Shown: positions 11,954 through 23,741 of the stretch, one piece after another
Numbering within the stretch: position 1 is the stretch's first letter
Layout: each line of letters starts with the position of its first letter
Source: Neoscytalidium dimidiatum
Lineage: Eukaryota; Ascomycota; Dothideomycetes; Botryosphaeriales; Botryosphaeriaceae
NCBI GenBank assembly: GCA_037367355.1
Contig: CM074703.1
Coordinates: forward strand, 992,001 to 1,056,000
Length of the DNA stretch: 64,000 bases
Reading direction: 5' to 3'
Translations under genes and position numbers: made by a program
Notes under the pieces: model-generated
Databases searched by the model: none
Told to the model about the DNA's origin: nothing
What the model saw: the letters and a program-made list of their open reading frames with translations, nothing else

Positions 11954-12316
11954 AAGAAGATGGAGCGCGACACCGTCACCGAAACGACCATCTACGACTG
12001 CATCGCCGCGCCCCATCCCGCCGACGTGCAGTTCGTGCTCCGGACGCTGCTCGAGACGAGCGACGTCAGGAGCTGCCTGCAGGCGATCCAGCAGCTCAAG
12101 ACGAGCAAGGGCCTCGCGCTGGCCGACATATTGACCGCGCTGGGCGAGGAGCTGGGGAAGCTGGACGTCCCGCCCCAGACGAGGGTCGCGTGGATGGAAG
12201 GGCTGAGCGAGGTCGAGTATCGGCTGAGCGGCGGCGGGAACGAGGTCTTGCAGACGGGGGCGATGGTGGGCGTGGTGAGGACTGGGGCGGAGTTGGCGGG
12301 GGTGAAGGCGAAGTGA
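10933..12316 (+). CDS. RFC3: Replication factor C small subunit (yeast Rfc3 type), clamp-loader ATPase
   Basis: AAA+ subunit of the clamp loader that opens PCNA on primed DNA. Exons: 10933-11063, 11122-11209, 11261-11412, 11470-12316; introns 58, 51 and 57 bp. The protein is 405 residues. Motifs in order: the RFC signature PWVEKYRP (created at the first splice), Walker [11 protein letters not shown], the RFC box ELNASDDRG, Walker [11 protein letters not shown], sensor 1 IIANYTHKL, and the arginine-finger SRC in [10 protein letters not shown]. This set matches Rfc3 (human RFC5) better than Rfc2 or Rfc4. A run of ten Asp codons (11921-11950) sits in the linker before the collar domain, an unusual acidic insertion that may vary in length. 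The antisense 455-codon open frame is a shadow of its high-GC codon use. Confidence 0.96.
11921..11950 (+). repeat. (GAC)10 trinucleotide repeat encoding poly-Asp in RFC3
   Basis: Ten perfect GAC codons within the coding region. Such tracts expand and contract by slippage, so length polymorphism is expected between strains. Confidence 0.9.
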
Positions 12317-14990
12317 TTTGAGGGCTTGCGGATAGAGGTGTGGGGAGAGGGCGGGGGTGATGGGCGCGGCTTGAGAGATGAGGGACCGGAGGGTGAGAGG
12401 AGTACTCCCATCCTTGGTCGGCTTCTTTGTGATGGCAAGGAGAGTGTTTTGGTTGCTTTTAGGCAAGGGGCTACGCGGGCGAGGAACAAAAAGGGGATAT
12501 TATTCGCATGATGGGTGTTTTTGGCGTTGAAAGGGACATGCAATGATGATGGCGACCTCAGATACTTTTTTTTTTAATTGCATTAATTAGTTTGTTATGC
12601 GCACTCTTGCTTGGGTTGGAGGATTTCCTTTTGCTATACGAAGGCACTGCGAAGCATATGTAGGTTGCGGGAGAGAGAAAGTCATATATTCTGCCGGTGA
12701 ACTAGCCGGTCATGAACCACCCCCTCGTCCGTCGATTTAGATACCCGGTCAATGCGCCTGAATTTGAGCTCGAGTTGCATTGTACATACTCCAGCTGGCC
12801 CCGCCGTCCAAGAGTCTCGCCTGGAGGGATTAGCTCACAAAAATGGAAGTGCAGGAAACTGGGACAGATTATTATCCTGCTTACTTAATGAAATTCAAGC
12901 ATTCTGACCACGATCGTAAACGCCGGCGTCCTTATAGTTCAACGCGGTATAGGTAGGGTTGCTGTGCGTGGTTGGCCGCATTTACTATTTATGCAGGTGC
13001 TTTGCAGGGAATTGCCCTGTTTGCACTGGAGGATGGGGTGATGGGGAGTTCTCCGCTAATGGACTGGTGGCGGCGATTCGGACCGGTATTTTCTTTTTGT
13101 AATCTGCTTTGCATTGGATGTGGTACGCTTGCCTAGGCCTAGGAAATATGGGAGGTAGAAAAGTGTCTGATCTAGGTGTTGGAAGGCGAGAACAATGAGA
13201 ACTGCCGCTGGTAGAACACAACGATCGAGAGGAAAGATGGCAGGGGTTCGGCTCCGTCCGATTGGGTCGGCCGCGCGGCATGTCAATCCGTTTCCGCGGT
13301 ATGCTGCATACAGATGTCTTCTTCTCGGAGTAGGAGATCGGCGTAGTGTACGCCACTTGAGCGGACTGTGCCGTCCGTACGAAACTGCGGATGTTGTGTA
13401 CGAGTAGACTAACTATTACTCACCATCTATCTTCAGCTTTTGAGACTCCCACGATCATGGTGTAGAGCCGCGGTATGGGAGGCGGGAATGCAAACTCGGT
13501 ACTCGGCATCTTCTCATTCTCGCTATTCTCTCGTTTCCGCACAGGAGACCGGTTTCGGTAGTTCAGGTAGCGATCCGTACACCGATGGAGCAAAATGCGT
13601 GCGGGACTGCCCACGTTCTCTGCTTCTGAGGCAGCCCATACCTGACGCTCCAGGATATGCTTAGAATGTGCTCCTCTGGAAGCTTGATCGTGGCGAGTCC
13701 ATCTCTCGGATTGTAAAGGAAACCAGAACTCCAGCGACTTTCACCCTCGTGGTTCCACAAATATGGAATCCTGCTGTTTGGCGTACGGTCGGCTTTTCTG
13801 TTGGACGATCTTACAGCCAACGATGCAGCCGGGTCTAAGGCACACATTGTGGAGCCGGAGTTAGTGGATCATTTTCATCCCTTGCAACAGGTACAGCAGG
13901 CACGGATGATGCAGGGGCTGCTAAGCACATCCTGCTTCCCTTGTACGCGTGTTGTCCGTTGATCCTTGATTTTCTGCAAGCCCGCTGCATGACGGTACGG
14001 CTCAGGTCGATCAACGGTTTCACCTCCTGTCTTGTTTTCACTTTTTTCTTTTCTTTTTCTGCCTATTCTTGACGTCTATCCGGCTTGCTCGGCTGTTCTT
14101 CCGAATGGGCAGTCGGCATTGTCGCCGGGATTATCGGGCGACTTGCGGGAGGGGATAAGGCTAGTAGTTGACAAAGTTGCATGCGTTCTTGGATCCTGGG
14201 GCTGCGTGCTTGTCACAGGCGGGAATGGCGATGGCGCTGGCAGCGGAATATCAGCACCCAATCTGGCATTAACGCCGCCACTGGGGTTCTTTTGATGCGG
14301 GCTGCTAGTGACAACGGGGTCCGGAAACCATCCGAGGATCGAGAAGACTTGGCGATCGGGAAGCTCGACAGTGGTTTCGATGACGGCACAGCAATGGGTA
14401 GATTTCAGAAGCGTTCCTCAACAGTTGAACCGATCAGACCAGTTTTACTACGGCAAGGACCCGGTCGTCGGGTTAAGGATTTTGTTGGCTTGCGATAGGG
14501 TTCGAGGACGAGGCACGGGGTCAGGGACGGGTCCGACACTAGTCACGGTGGTGAGACGGAGGCCGGTCGGGTTGCGTGTCTGCAGGCGCGTTTACCGGGC
14601 CGGCAAGCTACGTAAAGATGGGATGCTTCGCGTGGCCAGCTGGGGTTTGTTGCACGCGGCAGGCTATCGGAGTCGAGGAAGAAGTTACAAGAGTTGAAGA
14701 ACAGGGAGGTGATGTGCGGTGACGATGCACCAAGAAAGTGTGTGAAAACTACAGCAGAAGGATCAATAAGACCAACAGGAAACGCGCCGTGGCAGGCCAT
14801 GATGAACAAGAGGGGTTTCAAGACTGCTCGGACACAGATCCCCATGCGGTAACCGGTGCGTAGCGGATGTTGTGGAGCAGCATAACGGCTAAGGGACAGG
14901 TACTATGTAGGTGGGATGACGAAACGAGCGTCAGGGACGCCTGCCGCGAAGCCAAGACAGATTTCTGCGGAGGCGCGGAGAAAAAGACTG

Positions 14991-15013
14991 CAGCAGCAGC
15001 AGCAGCAGCAGCA
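14991..15013 (+). repeat. (CAG)n microsatellite
   Basis: About eight perfect CAG units in the gene-poor region. An antisense frame reads it as poly-Ala, but that frame has no other support. Confidence 0.85.
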
Positions 15014-15432
15014 TCACTCGTCACGAAGTAGATCCGCGAAGTGGTTAAGAATGTCTCAGTCCATGCGAGAGAGGGCAACAATACGAGGGTCGAGATGTAG
15101 CCGGACGTGTCTCCGGTAAGCACAGAGCAGGGGAGCCAGGTGACGGGGACATAAATAAAGCGATCTTACCCTGAGATCGGGTGTTGAGTGCCGAAAAAGA
15201 AAAGCGAGATGGAGATGATCTGGCAAGAGTGATGCTTGCAGGCGACTGGCGTGCACTGCGCAGCGTCCTCCTAACATCCGACGTCTCATGGCCTCGTCCC
15301 TGCTGCTGGCCATCTTTTGGGGGCGATCAACAGGTGCGAAGGCGGAGCGGCAGTCGTTGCCGCAGTGCTTGTGCCGGCATGGTGTAGACTGGGCCGGGAT
15401 GCGGCCTGACGTGGTTGCGAAAACAGGCAAAG

Positions 15433-15455
15433 GAGAGAGAGAGAGAGAGAGAGAG
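15433..15455 (+). repeat. (GA)n microsatellite
   Basis: Eleven consecutive GA dinucleotides. Confidence 0.85.
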
Positions 15456-16181
15456 CGCGTTGAGGGATGCCGGGGTGGTCGGATGCAAGCCAGGCTTGAT
15501 GCGCTGCCCTGTAGCTGGTCCCTGCCGGCGGAGTGGGATCAGCAGGAAAATCAACCACGCTCAACGCCCCAGAGGATGATGCTGGACGCTGGCTAACTGC
15601 AAGCGGGCAGATTGTCGACTGCCTCACTGCGGCATGCCAGGAACCGCGAACCCTAAATGACAGCTCTCTCGGGTTGCAGCTGGCGCGACGGAAGAAGCCA
15701 TGAGGCCAGCAGCACTAGTAATATGGGCTCTGTCAGTCAGATCCACATGTTATTTCATCATCGCAGGCTGGGAAATTCGCAGGGAGATGGCACGACTCGA
15801 CACACGGGGGCTCTGGGCTGCAGCGTCGTCATGCGGCGGCAATAACGCGCAGAGGGCAGCGGCGATATAGGGCGGGTTGCTGGTGAGTGGAGGGCGTGGT
15901 GCGCGTCGCTGCGGGTCCACCTGGTTGCAAGCACACCCCGTCCCGTCCGAAGCCAAAGGCGTGGGCGGCGCTGCTGAGACTCTGGGCTCCTCCGCACGAG
16001 CTGCGCGCCGGCAACTGCACCAAAGTCTATCCAACAACTTACCCCAGATTAAGAAAGTGGAGACTGCCTCACGACGTTCGAAGTTGCTAGAGGCCTGGTA
16101 CGCTAGCCCCGTGAGGGCCCGCCCAGCGATACACCATTGGGCTGTCGAGCGGGTGTGAGGCACTGCGTCTGGATCCCAGGC

Positions 16182-16205
16182 CTGGGTCTGGGTCTGGGTC
16201 TGGGG
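16182..16205 (+). repeat. (CTGGGT)4 hexanucleotide repeat
   Basis: Four tandem copies of a six-base unit read directly from the sequence. It resembles a telomere-like G-rich motif only superficially. Confidence 0.75.
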
Positions 16206-16510
16206 AGGGGGCGTCGACGACGGCCGCTGCGGAGTGCGGGACGAGCTGCCAATGCCGCCCGAAGCGACTGGCCGCCACTCTGGGGAAGTGCAACAACTAG
16301 CAGTGACTGCTGGCTTTCCAAATCCTGCGGCAGCCGATGGGTTCGAAAGCAGGCCGTGTCATTGGCCGCTGGCAGCGGGTAGATCTCAGCACCACAACGT
16401 GCTAGTAAGATCCATCGCACACCTGACTGGCACGCCGCGCCCAGTTCCAGACCCAGCGTGCCAGCCCCAGCTCCAGCTCTCCAAGCGAGCCTCCTCGTTT
16501 TCCGCGCCGC

Positions 16511-16533
16511 GCTGCGCTGCGCTGCGCTGCGCT
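16511..16533 (+). repeat. (GCTGC)n pentanucleotide repeat
   Basis: More than four tandem copies of GCTGC in a GC-rich stretch. Confidence 0.8.
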
Positions 16534-17436
16534 CCCGCATTCCTTCCGGAAGGCCTCCAAGGAACAGGAACAGGGCCTCCCACCGAGGCGCACACGCCAG
16601 GAGGCACCTCCGCCAGACCCGGGCTCACGCGCGACGGCACCGCCATCGCCAACGGCAACCTTCTCAGAGCGCTGCGCACTGGCAACGCCGCGCGAGATGA
16701 CACGGATTGGGGCCTGAGGATCGCGCGAAAGCAGCAACAACCCGCGAGGGCTTCCAGAAGGTTTGAGCATGTTGCTCACTGTATGGTCCAGGCGATGGCG
16801 GGCTGCGTGTTGGGGGCCGCAGCCGTTGCAAAGCCTCCATTGCCGCCGAGGTGTTGCCGCCCATCGTACCACGCTTGCCCTGCCACGGCTGTTCCATGAC
16901 TCTCCCGCCATCACTGCTCACGATAAGGGCCCGTCGCCGCTCGCCCCGGAGCGCCGCTCAGCGCGGCTCGGCCACATGGGCCCTGCCGGGAACCTCCCTG
17001 ACACCCTTATTCGGCCAGCCTTCCGTTGCGCTACCTCCATTGCGGCAGCCCGCAGCGACGGCGCCCTCCTGAATCTTCCACCCCCAGCATCCCAGCCGAA
17101 CGATCAGCCGCTAGCCATGACCCGGCCGCATAAGCTCTGACACCCTTTGGCAAGAACACCATGATCGCAGGTCATAAGCCTGCTCGGGCCCCCCAATTCC
17201 ACCCATTTGCCCCCGAGAAGGCGTGCCCGGACCCGCGTCCACTCGAGATCGAGAGAACTCTCCGCGCTTCTACCGCCTACTTTCTGCCTTCTACTTGCCC
17301 TGGCCGGCAGATAATTGCGTCTAATTCTTTCTATTGCCATCGTTGATCTTCCAAAAACTCCCCGGTCGAGCGTTCAGTCCAGACCTCTCCTCCGCATGTT
17401 GTAGTATGCAACTGACCTCCACACCTGCGGGAAGCC

Positions 17437-19342
17437 ATGGCGCCCGCCTTCAACCCTATTGACTACTATATCCCGGTCGTGAACCGTGGACTTACCATGC
17501 GCGCTTCGTCCATCACTTGCATGGTACTAGCCCCTCTTCTTGCCATGCCACTCAACCGTCACTAATCTGACTGACTTGACTTCCCAGGTCGTTGCTGAGA
17601 TAGCCGTAGGATTAAGGTTATGGACTCGTTGGAAGTTGGTACGCGCTCTGGGCTGGGATGACCTCTTCGTCTCCCTGGCAGCGGTAGGTTTCCATCTTAA
17701 CCTACAGTCAACAACCGATTGACAAAGTTAGATATGGACGTTATTCGGATGTATAACGTTAAACAACGGTAAGCCTAAATTTCTCATAGATCAGTTCGCG
17801 GAAACCATATTTATCAATGTATACTCTCTCCCTGTTTCATGGAATCCAACGACCTCATCTTCTTGAGGAAAAAGCAGTTTGAAACAAGTCGCCGAATCCA
17901 CACCAATTTGGGCCACCCGAAAATGCTTCTCCATCAAGCGATAGTATACATTGTACCCTAAAGCATGGTATAACTAACGATTGCGTAGAAATTCCCAATG
18001 GCCTGGGTTTACACGAACGCACCATCGTCACTCAAAATCCAGACGGAAGTAACAACTACGAACGTTACGAGACTTATTTCATGGTACGCGCATCAGTAAG
18101 GACGTAGCTTCAACTGCTCAATCTCACGTATTGCCAGTGGTTTTATCTCACCAATGTTGCCTACGCCGGCACAACCACCTCTATAAAACTATCCTTGCTT
18201 TTCCAATATCTCCGTCTTTTCCCCAAGGACCTCCACCCGAAGATGTTTCGCATTTGCCTCGCCCTCATAGCCATTGTTACCACTTGGGGGGCTTCATTCC
18301 TCTTCCTCATAATATTTGCCTGCAACCCTGTGGATAAGTCGTGGCACTTGACCAAAGAAGGCAAATGCATCATGTTCGGCGACTTTCATCCAAAAAACGC
18401 GTACGCAGCCTACGCCAGCCAGACTGCATCTAACATGTTCCTGGACTCGGTTATCCTGATCGTACCCATACCACTGTTGTACAAGTTGAAGGTCGGTAGG
18501 AGGCAGAAGATCGGGTTGATAGGACTGTTTAGCGCCGGGACGCTGTTAGTTGCCCTGTCTTCCTCCATCCCGGTCGAAAGGATTACTGACAGTTCCCCTT
18601 CCCACAGCGTCGTTATTTGCGCCTCCCTCCGCCTCTACTTCGTCGTCAAATCCAAAGCCGGCACAAAACCGACCGTAGATCCGCCGTGGTACGCACCGTA
18701 AGTACTACCCTCACTTCTTTCCAAACCCCTCGGTATAATGCAGAGGTAGAAGGGGTGGGAAAGCAGAGAGTGCTAACACCGATATCTAGCCCCATCATCC
18801 TCATGTCCGTGATCGAAGTCAACCTCGCCATCCTCACTGCGTCGATGCCCATCTTCTGGCCGTACCTGGCCACGTTGGGGACGTCAGGCATCAAGGTGAT
18901 GCAGGAGGTCATCGTGCGCAGCGAGCCGCGCGACAAGGCCTACTTCTCGCACGGCGACGACGGCACCACCGACGAGACCAACATCATCGCCCGCAGCAAT
19001 TCCGACGCCTCCGACCTGCGCCTCCAGGCCAGCAACGGCGCTGACAGCCGCCAGAGCCAGCACACCGCCGCCGGCGTCGAGGCCGACCGCTACCGCAAGT
19101 ACTACGGCGACCCGGGCGTCAAGGAGCTGGTCGTCGGCGACCTAGTGGCCGAGGTGGGGAAGGGAGGTGGTGCCGGAGGGGGAGCCGTGGGTGTGACGGA
19201 GAGGGAGTGGGTGGGCGGCTCGGTTGGGCCCGCGTGCGTGTGGAATGGCGAGAGGTATACGGGCAATCAGGCTGCAGCGTGGTTTGAGCCGTTGCAATTG
19301 GAGGATCTGGGGAAGGATAAGAGGGGGGATGGGAAACACTGA
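17437..19342 (+). CDS. SAT4/PTH11-like rhodopsin-domain integral membrane protein
   Basis: Seven-TM fungal membrane protein of the rhodopsin-domain (formerly DUF/SAT4) family; some members are PTH11-type receptors, but most have no known ligand. Seven exons: 17437-17523, 17588-17683, 17732-17768, 17989-18083, 18138-18544, 18608-18697, 18790-19342. Introns are 64, 48, 220, 54, 63 and 92 bp. Spliced length is 454 residues. Family hallmarks are RLWTRWKLVRALGWDD in the first loop, IWTLFGCITLNN (recovered only by splicing), FYLTNVAYAGTTTSIKLSLL, ACNPVDKSW in an extracellular loop, DSVILIVPIPLLYKLK and ASMPIFWPYL. The last 140 residues form a hydrophilic Gly/Ser-rich cytoplasmic tail. No CFEM domain precedes it, so it is not a full PTH11. 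The 220-bp intron could hide a small exon. Confidence 0.85.
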
Positions 19343-19364
19343 TGATGATGACGACGACGACGAT
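19340..19364 (+). repeat. (GAT)n(GAC)n microsatellite overlapping the stop codon
   Basis: The stop codon of the SAT4-like gene is the first TGA of a run of TGATGATGATGACGACGACG. Expansion or frameshift here would alter the C-terminus. Confidence 0.7.
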
Positions 19365-21074
19365 GGGATCTCCCGACCCGAGCGATTGGAAGGTTTGGCC
19401 GTTGCAGGAAAAGGTTTCATCTCGGGGTACATGCCGTTGGGAGAGGTCTGTTGTGTGGGTTTTCAAGCACCTTGCGGAGGCATTTTGCTTTTTGTTACTT
19501 TGGCCTCGGTGCCTTCTTTTCGACCTTCATTTGATACCACTGCTTCTTGAAGAGAGGGGAAGCACATCTCTATGTACGAGCAAGAAAGGAGAGGGGAAAG
19601 GTGAACGGGGGAGTAGTTGGAGTTTTGAACAGATGCTGCTGGCTGGGAAGCTACAAAAATCGGGCAGCTCTGGCGGGCGTTTCTCTCCTTCATCGACTCT
19701 TAGGTACGCGGGAAAAACGTGCATGCGCGTACGGATTGGGTGGAGTCTTTGAGCTTTTTTTTTTTTGTGTCGGGATTTGCCCGAGTGGTGCGATACCAAT
19801 CTTGAGGATAGGACTTGTTGTGTATGAGTATAGAGACAAGAAGGTACATCTTTGCCTTTATGCGTTTGTTCAGTGATATCTGTATGGTCGGGTCCGAAAG
19901 TATCGTGGCTGTAAGTGTGCATGTGCAGAATCAGTTGGAAGCAGTCGTCTAGGCGTAAATTTGAAGATGTCAGCTACACTCATACTTTCACAATTGCTTC
20001 AACGGTCTACGAATTAACCTGACTGTCACTATACTGTCACACTTGACCTCATTCAAGCTTAGTTTCTTAGATTCAGCGGGTCAACGGTATGTTTTGATTG
20101 AGGACATACGATCCGAAGAATGAAGAAGCACATGTTCTTCGTAGTCTCAGCGCAAGACCGGCCCTCCTCCTGAAGAACCTCACTACGCACCGCGGAACAC
20201 TCACGCAGATTCACACGCAATCCCCCCTCTAGCATCCCCAACACGTGCTCTCGACCACCCTTCCAATACGCCCGTCATCACGCCATCTCCACACAGACAT
20301 CTACGGCATATCCCATACGATACGAAAAGCACCGCTGCTCCACCTCTGGCCGGCCCATCCCTCCTCCGTCTGGTGGGGATAACACTTATTACTTATAACT
20401 GCTTGTATAAGTTCCGCGAGTCGGTTATCTTTCCTAGACTGCTCTCTGCATAGGCATAGTTCCGGGGGCACTACGGGCGTCCATCTGGTGTGCTTGCCTT
20501 GCGATCGGTGTGGCGCTGGCTTGCGGGCCGTTTGGCGTGTTAAGTATATTGGTGGGTATGGCCGTTCGGCTGCGCTCCGATGGCCAAGGTGCCGATGGCT
20601 TGTGCGTGCGTGCATGGTACCTGAGCGGCGCCGACGCTACATGCCGAGCGAAATGGAGGGAACGGTGGGTTAAGCGAGCGAATCAGGGGTTTATGGGATA
20701 TCACACGCTGTGTACAGAAAGTTTCAGACAGATGCAGGGCTGGCTGGACTCTTGTCAGTGCAGCTCACATCAACGACTTCCGATTTCTCCATTTGATAGC
20801 GGCTGGCGACATTCTACCAACTGCACGCGCGCATGGGAAAGACCGGTCTTTCATAGCAGTTCACATATAGTTCCTTCAGTCAAGCATCTTATGGTGCAGC
20901 TTCTCCGAGTTGCATTCTCGATATTCTCACTTAGGGCAGCCCAGACACATAGCTCGTCTCTTGCCCATAGACACCCTTTCCTGCACCTATCAAACCGTCT
21001 TCTCACCGCCCCAGGCCAACACCAAAGACAAAGCAAAAAAGAAGGGAATCATACTGGGCTTTAACCAGCTTCGA
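19365..21074. other. Gene-poor region
   Basis: 1.7 kb with no supported gene. It includes a short poly-T tract near 19757 and a 15-base match resembling the ITS2/LSU rDNA junction near 20065, judged coincidental. Confidence 0.5.
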
Positions 21075-21168
21075 TGGATCCGCCGGGAATCGAACCCGGG
21101 ACCACTCCCATTCGTAAACCACGAAGTTCTAATGCTAAGGGAGTATTATACTTTCAATGGTGACTTCC
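21075..21168 (-). tRNA. tRNA-like remnant, 3' half tRNA-Ala(AGC)-like with an intron; probably a pseudogene
   Basis: Read on the minus strand, the 3' half is well formed. The T arm is CCGGG-TTCGATT-CCCGG, followed by an acceptor-strand CGGATCC plus discriminator A. Upstream, CTCCC pairs with GGGAG as an anticodon stem if about 22 bases are removed as an intron after position 37, leaving the loop TTAGCAT and anticodon AGC. The 5' half fits poorly: where GGATCCG is needed to pair with the acceptor, the sequence is GGAAGTC (only the first three bases pair), and the D arm is not recognisable beyond GTATAAT. It is therefore either a decayed tRNA or one whose 5' half was replaced. Identity by anticodon is inference. 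Confidence 0.45.
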
Positions 21169-22430
21169 TAAAGGGGAAACTTCGGCTGAAATCTGGAAGC
21201 CGGAATTTAGGTTGGTATAAGGACCCAATACGGTAGAAAACAAGTAGGAGGCGGAAGGCAAATTTGCGGAAACCCGATGGAGGCGTTTCCGAAAAGAGGT
21301 TGCTGTTTTCTGCCAGCAGACTTACGACCAGAGCTGATTTCGGGCAGGATGCCAGCTTACTTATGTTATGGTAGCAGAAACGAGGCTTGCTAGCGTTGCC
21401 GGTTATCCCGCCGTCGGGCAGCACTACATTACTCATAGCCAATAGGAACTTTTGCCGCTACCTACCGCCGCTTCTATCTTCGTCCGAGCGGCCACGTCAA
21501 GGTTTTCAGGCCTACGTCACCTGTAGCTTTTATGACATATAGGCGCCGAGTGGACATATCTTATGCAACTACTAATTTTAGTTTCCGCTCCAGTTACGCA
21601 GGCAGAATCGCGAAAGCCGGAAGTGCACGCGCCGGACGCGACAAGCCTGTGGCCTCTTGTTATTTGTGCGGAACACAAATGCCTTAAGCCGGAACACGAA
21701 AGCTGCCATGCAGAGTGTTAACGCGGAGATTTCGTAATACGCACGCCGGTCACCTGCAAGCCAGCTTTAAGTTGCAGAATTTAAGCAAAGCACAGCAAGC
21801 GTTAGGCGGATTTCCGTCTTTAGACACAAAGGTAGGCCGTCTGGTCGCTCGTAGCACGCATCACTCCAACGCGTCGAGCAAAAGTGCAACTGGCGGGCGC
21901 TCGCAGGCCCATGCCCTCATGGTAAGCCTCACGGCACGTGAACGGCAGTGCGCCATCCGTTCCCCGATCGGTAGTACAGCGGATAACAGCCAAGCACATA
22001 ATTCAATCTACACTCCACCGCCCAAAGAAGCCAAACGCGGGGCTCAACGGCATAGATCTTTCCGATCGGCCTGATGCACGTGAAGTCGCTGCCAGACGAG
22101 ACCAATCCTCTCCCAGACCGACCATTTCTGGGATGACCAAGTGCTGGCTGAGAGGAACCAGCACCAAGAACGTTTAGAAAAGAGCTAAGCGTTCAGAACG
22201 AACCCAATAAATCGGCTATGGGCCACCACCAGCGGTTTGCAGGTGATGTTTATTTAATTGGCAAGGAGTTGAAAGGGATTACGTGGAGCTCATGTACACG
22301 TGATATGGCCACACATGTTGGTCAACTTATCCAGATGGCTACCTACAGTTCTCTCCTTTTAAAATAATATGCAAAGTTTATGTTGTATGTAGCATAAGCT
22401 AATGATAATAGGTTATCGTTCTATTTACAA
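21169..22430. other. Gene-poor region
   Basis: 1.26 kb with scattered short frames, no family and no clear repeat. It lies between the tRNA remnant and the DUF7492 gene. Confidence 0.5.
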
Positions 22431-23250
22431 CTATTCGATAATCTCAATATCAATGCACGTGGTATAGATCTCTGGGATCGTCCGCGTATCGCTGAAATGC
22501 ATTGAGAAATCCCAGATCCAGTACAACGTATAGTTGGTGCCGGCAGCTAATTCAGGTAATAGGACTTCCATCCCGCACCAAAGATCTGCACCTTCAGTCA
22601 CCGTATGGGGCCGCTGTGGTAGCAGCCGGCGCTTCTCTGACTCGTCGCTTGCGTTTATCTGATAGCATTTCCCGTCGTCGAATGATCCGTCTGCTAGTAG
22701 AACGCCCCTATGGTCCCCACCGGTTTGATCTTCGCTCCACCTGCCGTACACACCCATGAGAGTATCGTCAGGATAAGGATCAGCGGTGCCATAGATCCAA
22801 ACGTGACCAGATGTTGTCCTGCCGGAGCTCTCGAGGAGCGTGACATGGCCGTTTTCCTGATACCTTAAAAGAACCTTGCTACCGGACTTCACTTGTAATA
22901 CGGGGTAGTCTTCAGTTTGATTTTTAGTGCGCTGAGTTGGTTTACAAATCCGGTCCGTTAGGTATATTGTGCGATCGTCACGATCGTCTGGAGGAATAAG
23001 GTACTCCATAGTGAAATCATTAAAGTCGTTATTCGGCATAAAGCCAGTGGCTACAGGGATGACACGAGGGACTATAGCTGTAAGTATTCAGCGCAGACCA
23101 CCTGCAAGGGCCTTTACCATAACCCCGAGCATATCCTAGATCTCCAACGAGACTTCCATTGTCATCAAGGCTGGAGATATCTTCAACCCAGGAATGGGCA
23201 GAGGAAACGCATACAAAGCATAGAAGAGCGGTGCGTATTAGGAGTAACAT
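22431..23250 (-). CDS. Secreted DUF7492-type protein with predicted mature N-terminal histidine
   Basis: Two exons, 23250-23118 and 23071-22431, split by a 46-bp intron; 257 residues. A signal peptide (MLLLIRTALLCFVCVSSA) would be cut just before HSWVED, leaving His as the mature N-terminus. Downstream blocks follow the fungal DUF7492 pattern: EYLIPP, ICKPTQRT, LRYQENGHVTL, VYGRWSEDQTGGDHRGVLL, FDDGKCYQIN, GADLWCGMEVLLP, YTLYWIWDF and EIYTTCIDIEI. A free N-terminal His plus an internal conserved His (NGHVTL) recalls the copper histidine brace of lytic polysaccharide monooxygenases. That link is inference; the family function is not established. The start at 23250 is preferred over an upstream Met at 23334 because it begins the signal peptide. 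Confidence 0.87.
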
Positions 23251-23741
23251 TATTTCTAGGCTGTAGTAGCGTTCTACGTGAAGTAGAAGATACTGTTTAT
23301 ACTCTTCAAAGGCTCGACGAGGGCGACGGGGCATCGTATTCGTTTAGCAGCCTTCCGGGCATATTGATTCAAGTCTCAGTCTCACTTTATGTATGCCATA
23401 AGATAGGATTAGTGCAAAAAGAAAAAGGGAGGGAGTTGTAAATGGGTGTTCCGAGTGGCAGAAATCGATCTCACGGAACACGGTAGCTGGACGGATGTCG
23501 TGTGTCAGGAACCTGCCGACCCAGACCCCGCAGTCGGCAACCGGTCTTTAGTTAGCGCCAGCAACACCCGCGCGCCTATAGAGGACAAAAACGGCCCCAA
23601 GCAGATTAAATATGGGTTAGCGCCCCAGCCTGAGGAAGCCATCTTCCTTTGCATCCAGCCCTCGTTTATATCATTATTCACTCGCATCTGTGCTTCACTG
23701 CACCTCACAAATCACTCATCGACCTTAATCTCTGACAAACG
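23251..23741. promoter_or_regulatory. Divergent promoter of the DUF7492 and coiled-coil genes
   Basis: Contains a TATA-like TTTATATC at about 23664-23672, 70 bp before the ATG of the plus-strand gene. No further element recognised. Confidence 0.45.

Larger units (their letters stand above)
12317..17436. other. 5.1-kb gene-poor region
   Basis: No open frame on either strand joins into a recognisable protein through plausible introns. The region is rich in simple repeats, listed separately, and its right part (15.8-17.0 kb) is GC-rich with long but unsupported frames on both strands. It may contain the promoter of the SAT4-like gene, a non-coding RNA or an undetected lineage-specific gene. Confidence 0.5.

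Noticed and set aside
11099..12466. 455-codon minus-strand open frame
   Set aside because: It is exactly antisense to the RFC3 exons; its Arg/His/Leu-rich composition is the mirror of GC-rich codon use and it has no family resemblance.
14818..15123. Minus-strand frame with poly-Ala and apparent hydrophobic start
   Set aside because: The Ala run is the (CAG)n repeat in another frame; no promoter, splice or family support.
16182..16205. Telomere-like G-rich repeat
   Set aside because: The unit CTGGGT is not the fungal TTAGGG repeat and the tract is only four units long.
15750..16914. Several long frames on both strands in GC-rich DNA
   Set aside because: Overlapping frames in all phases without splice continuity; composition explains their length.
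20050..20100. Sequence resembling the ITS2/LSU rDNA junction (TTAGATTCAGCGGGT)
   Set aside because: The match is about 13 of 15 bases and flanking rDNA is absent, so chance similarity is more likely.
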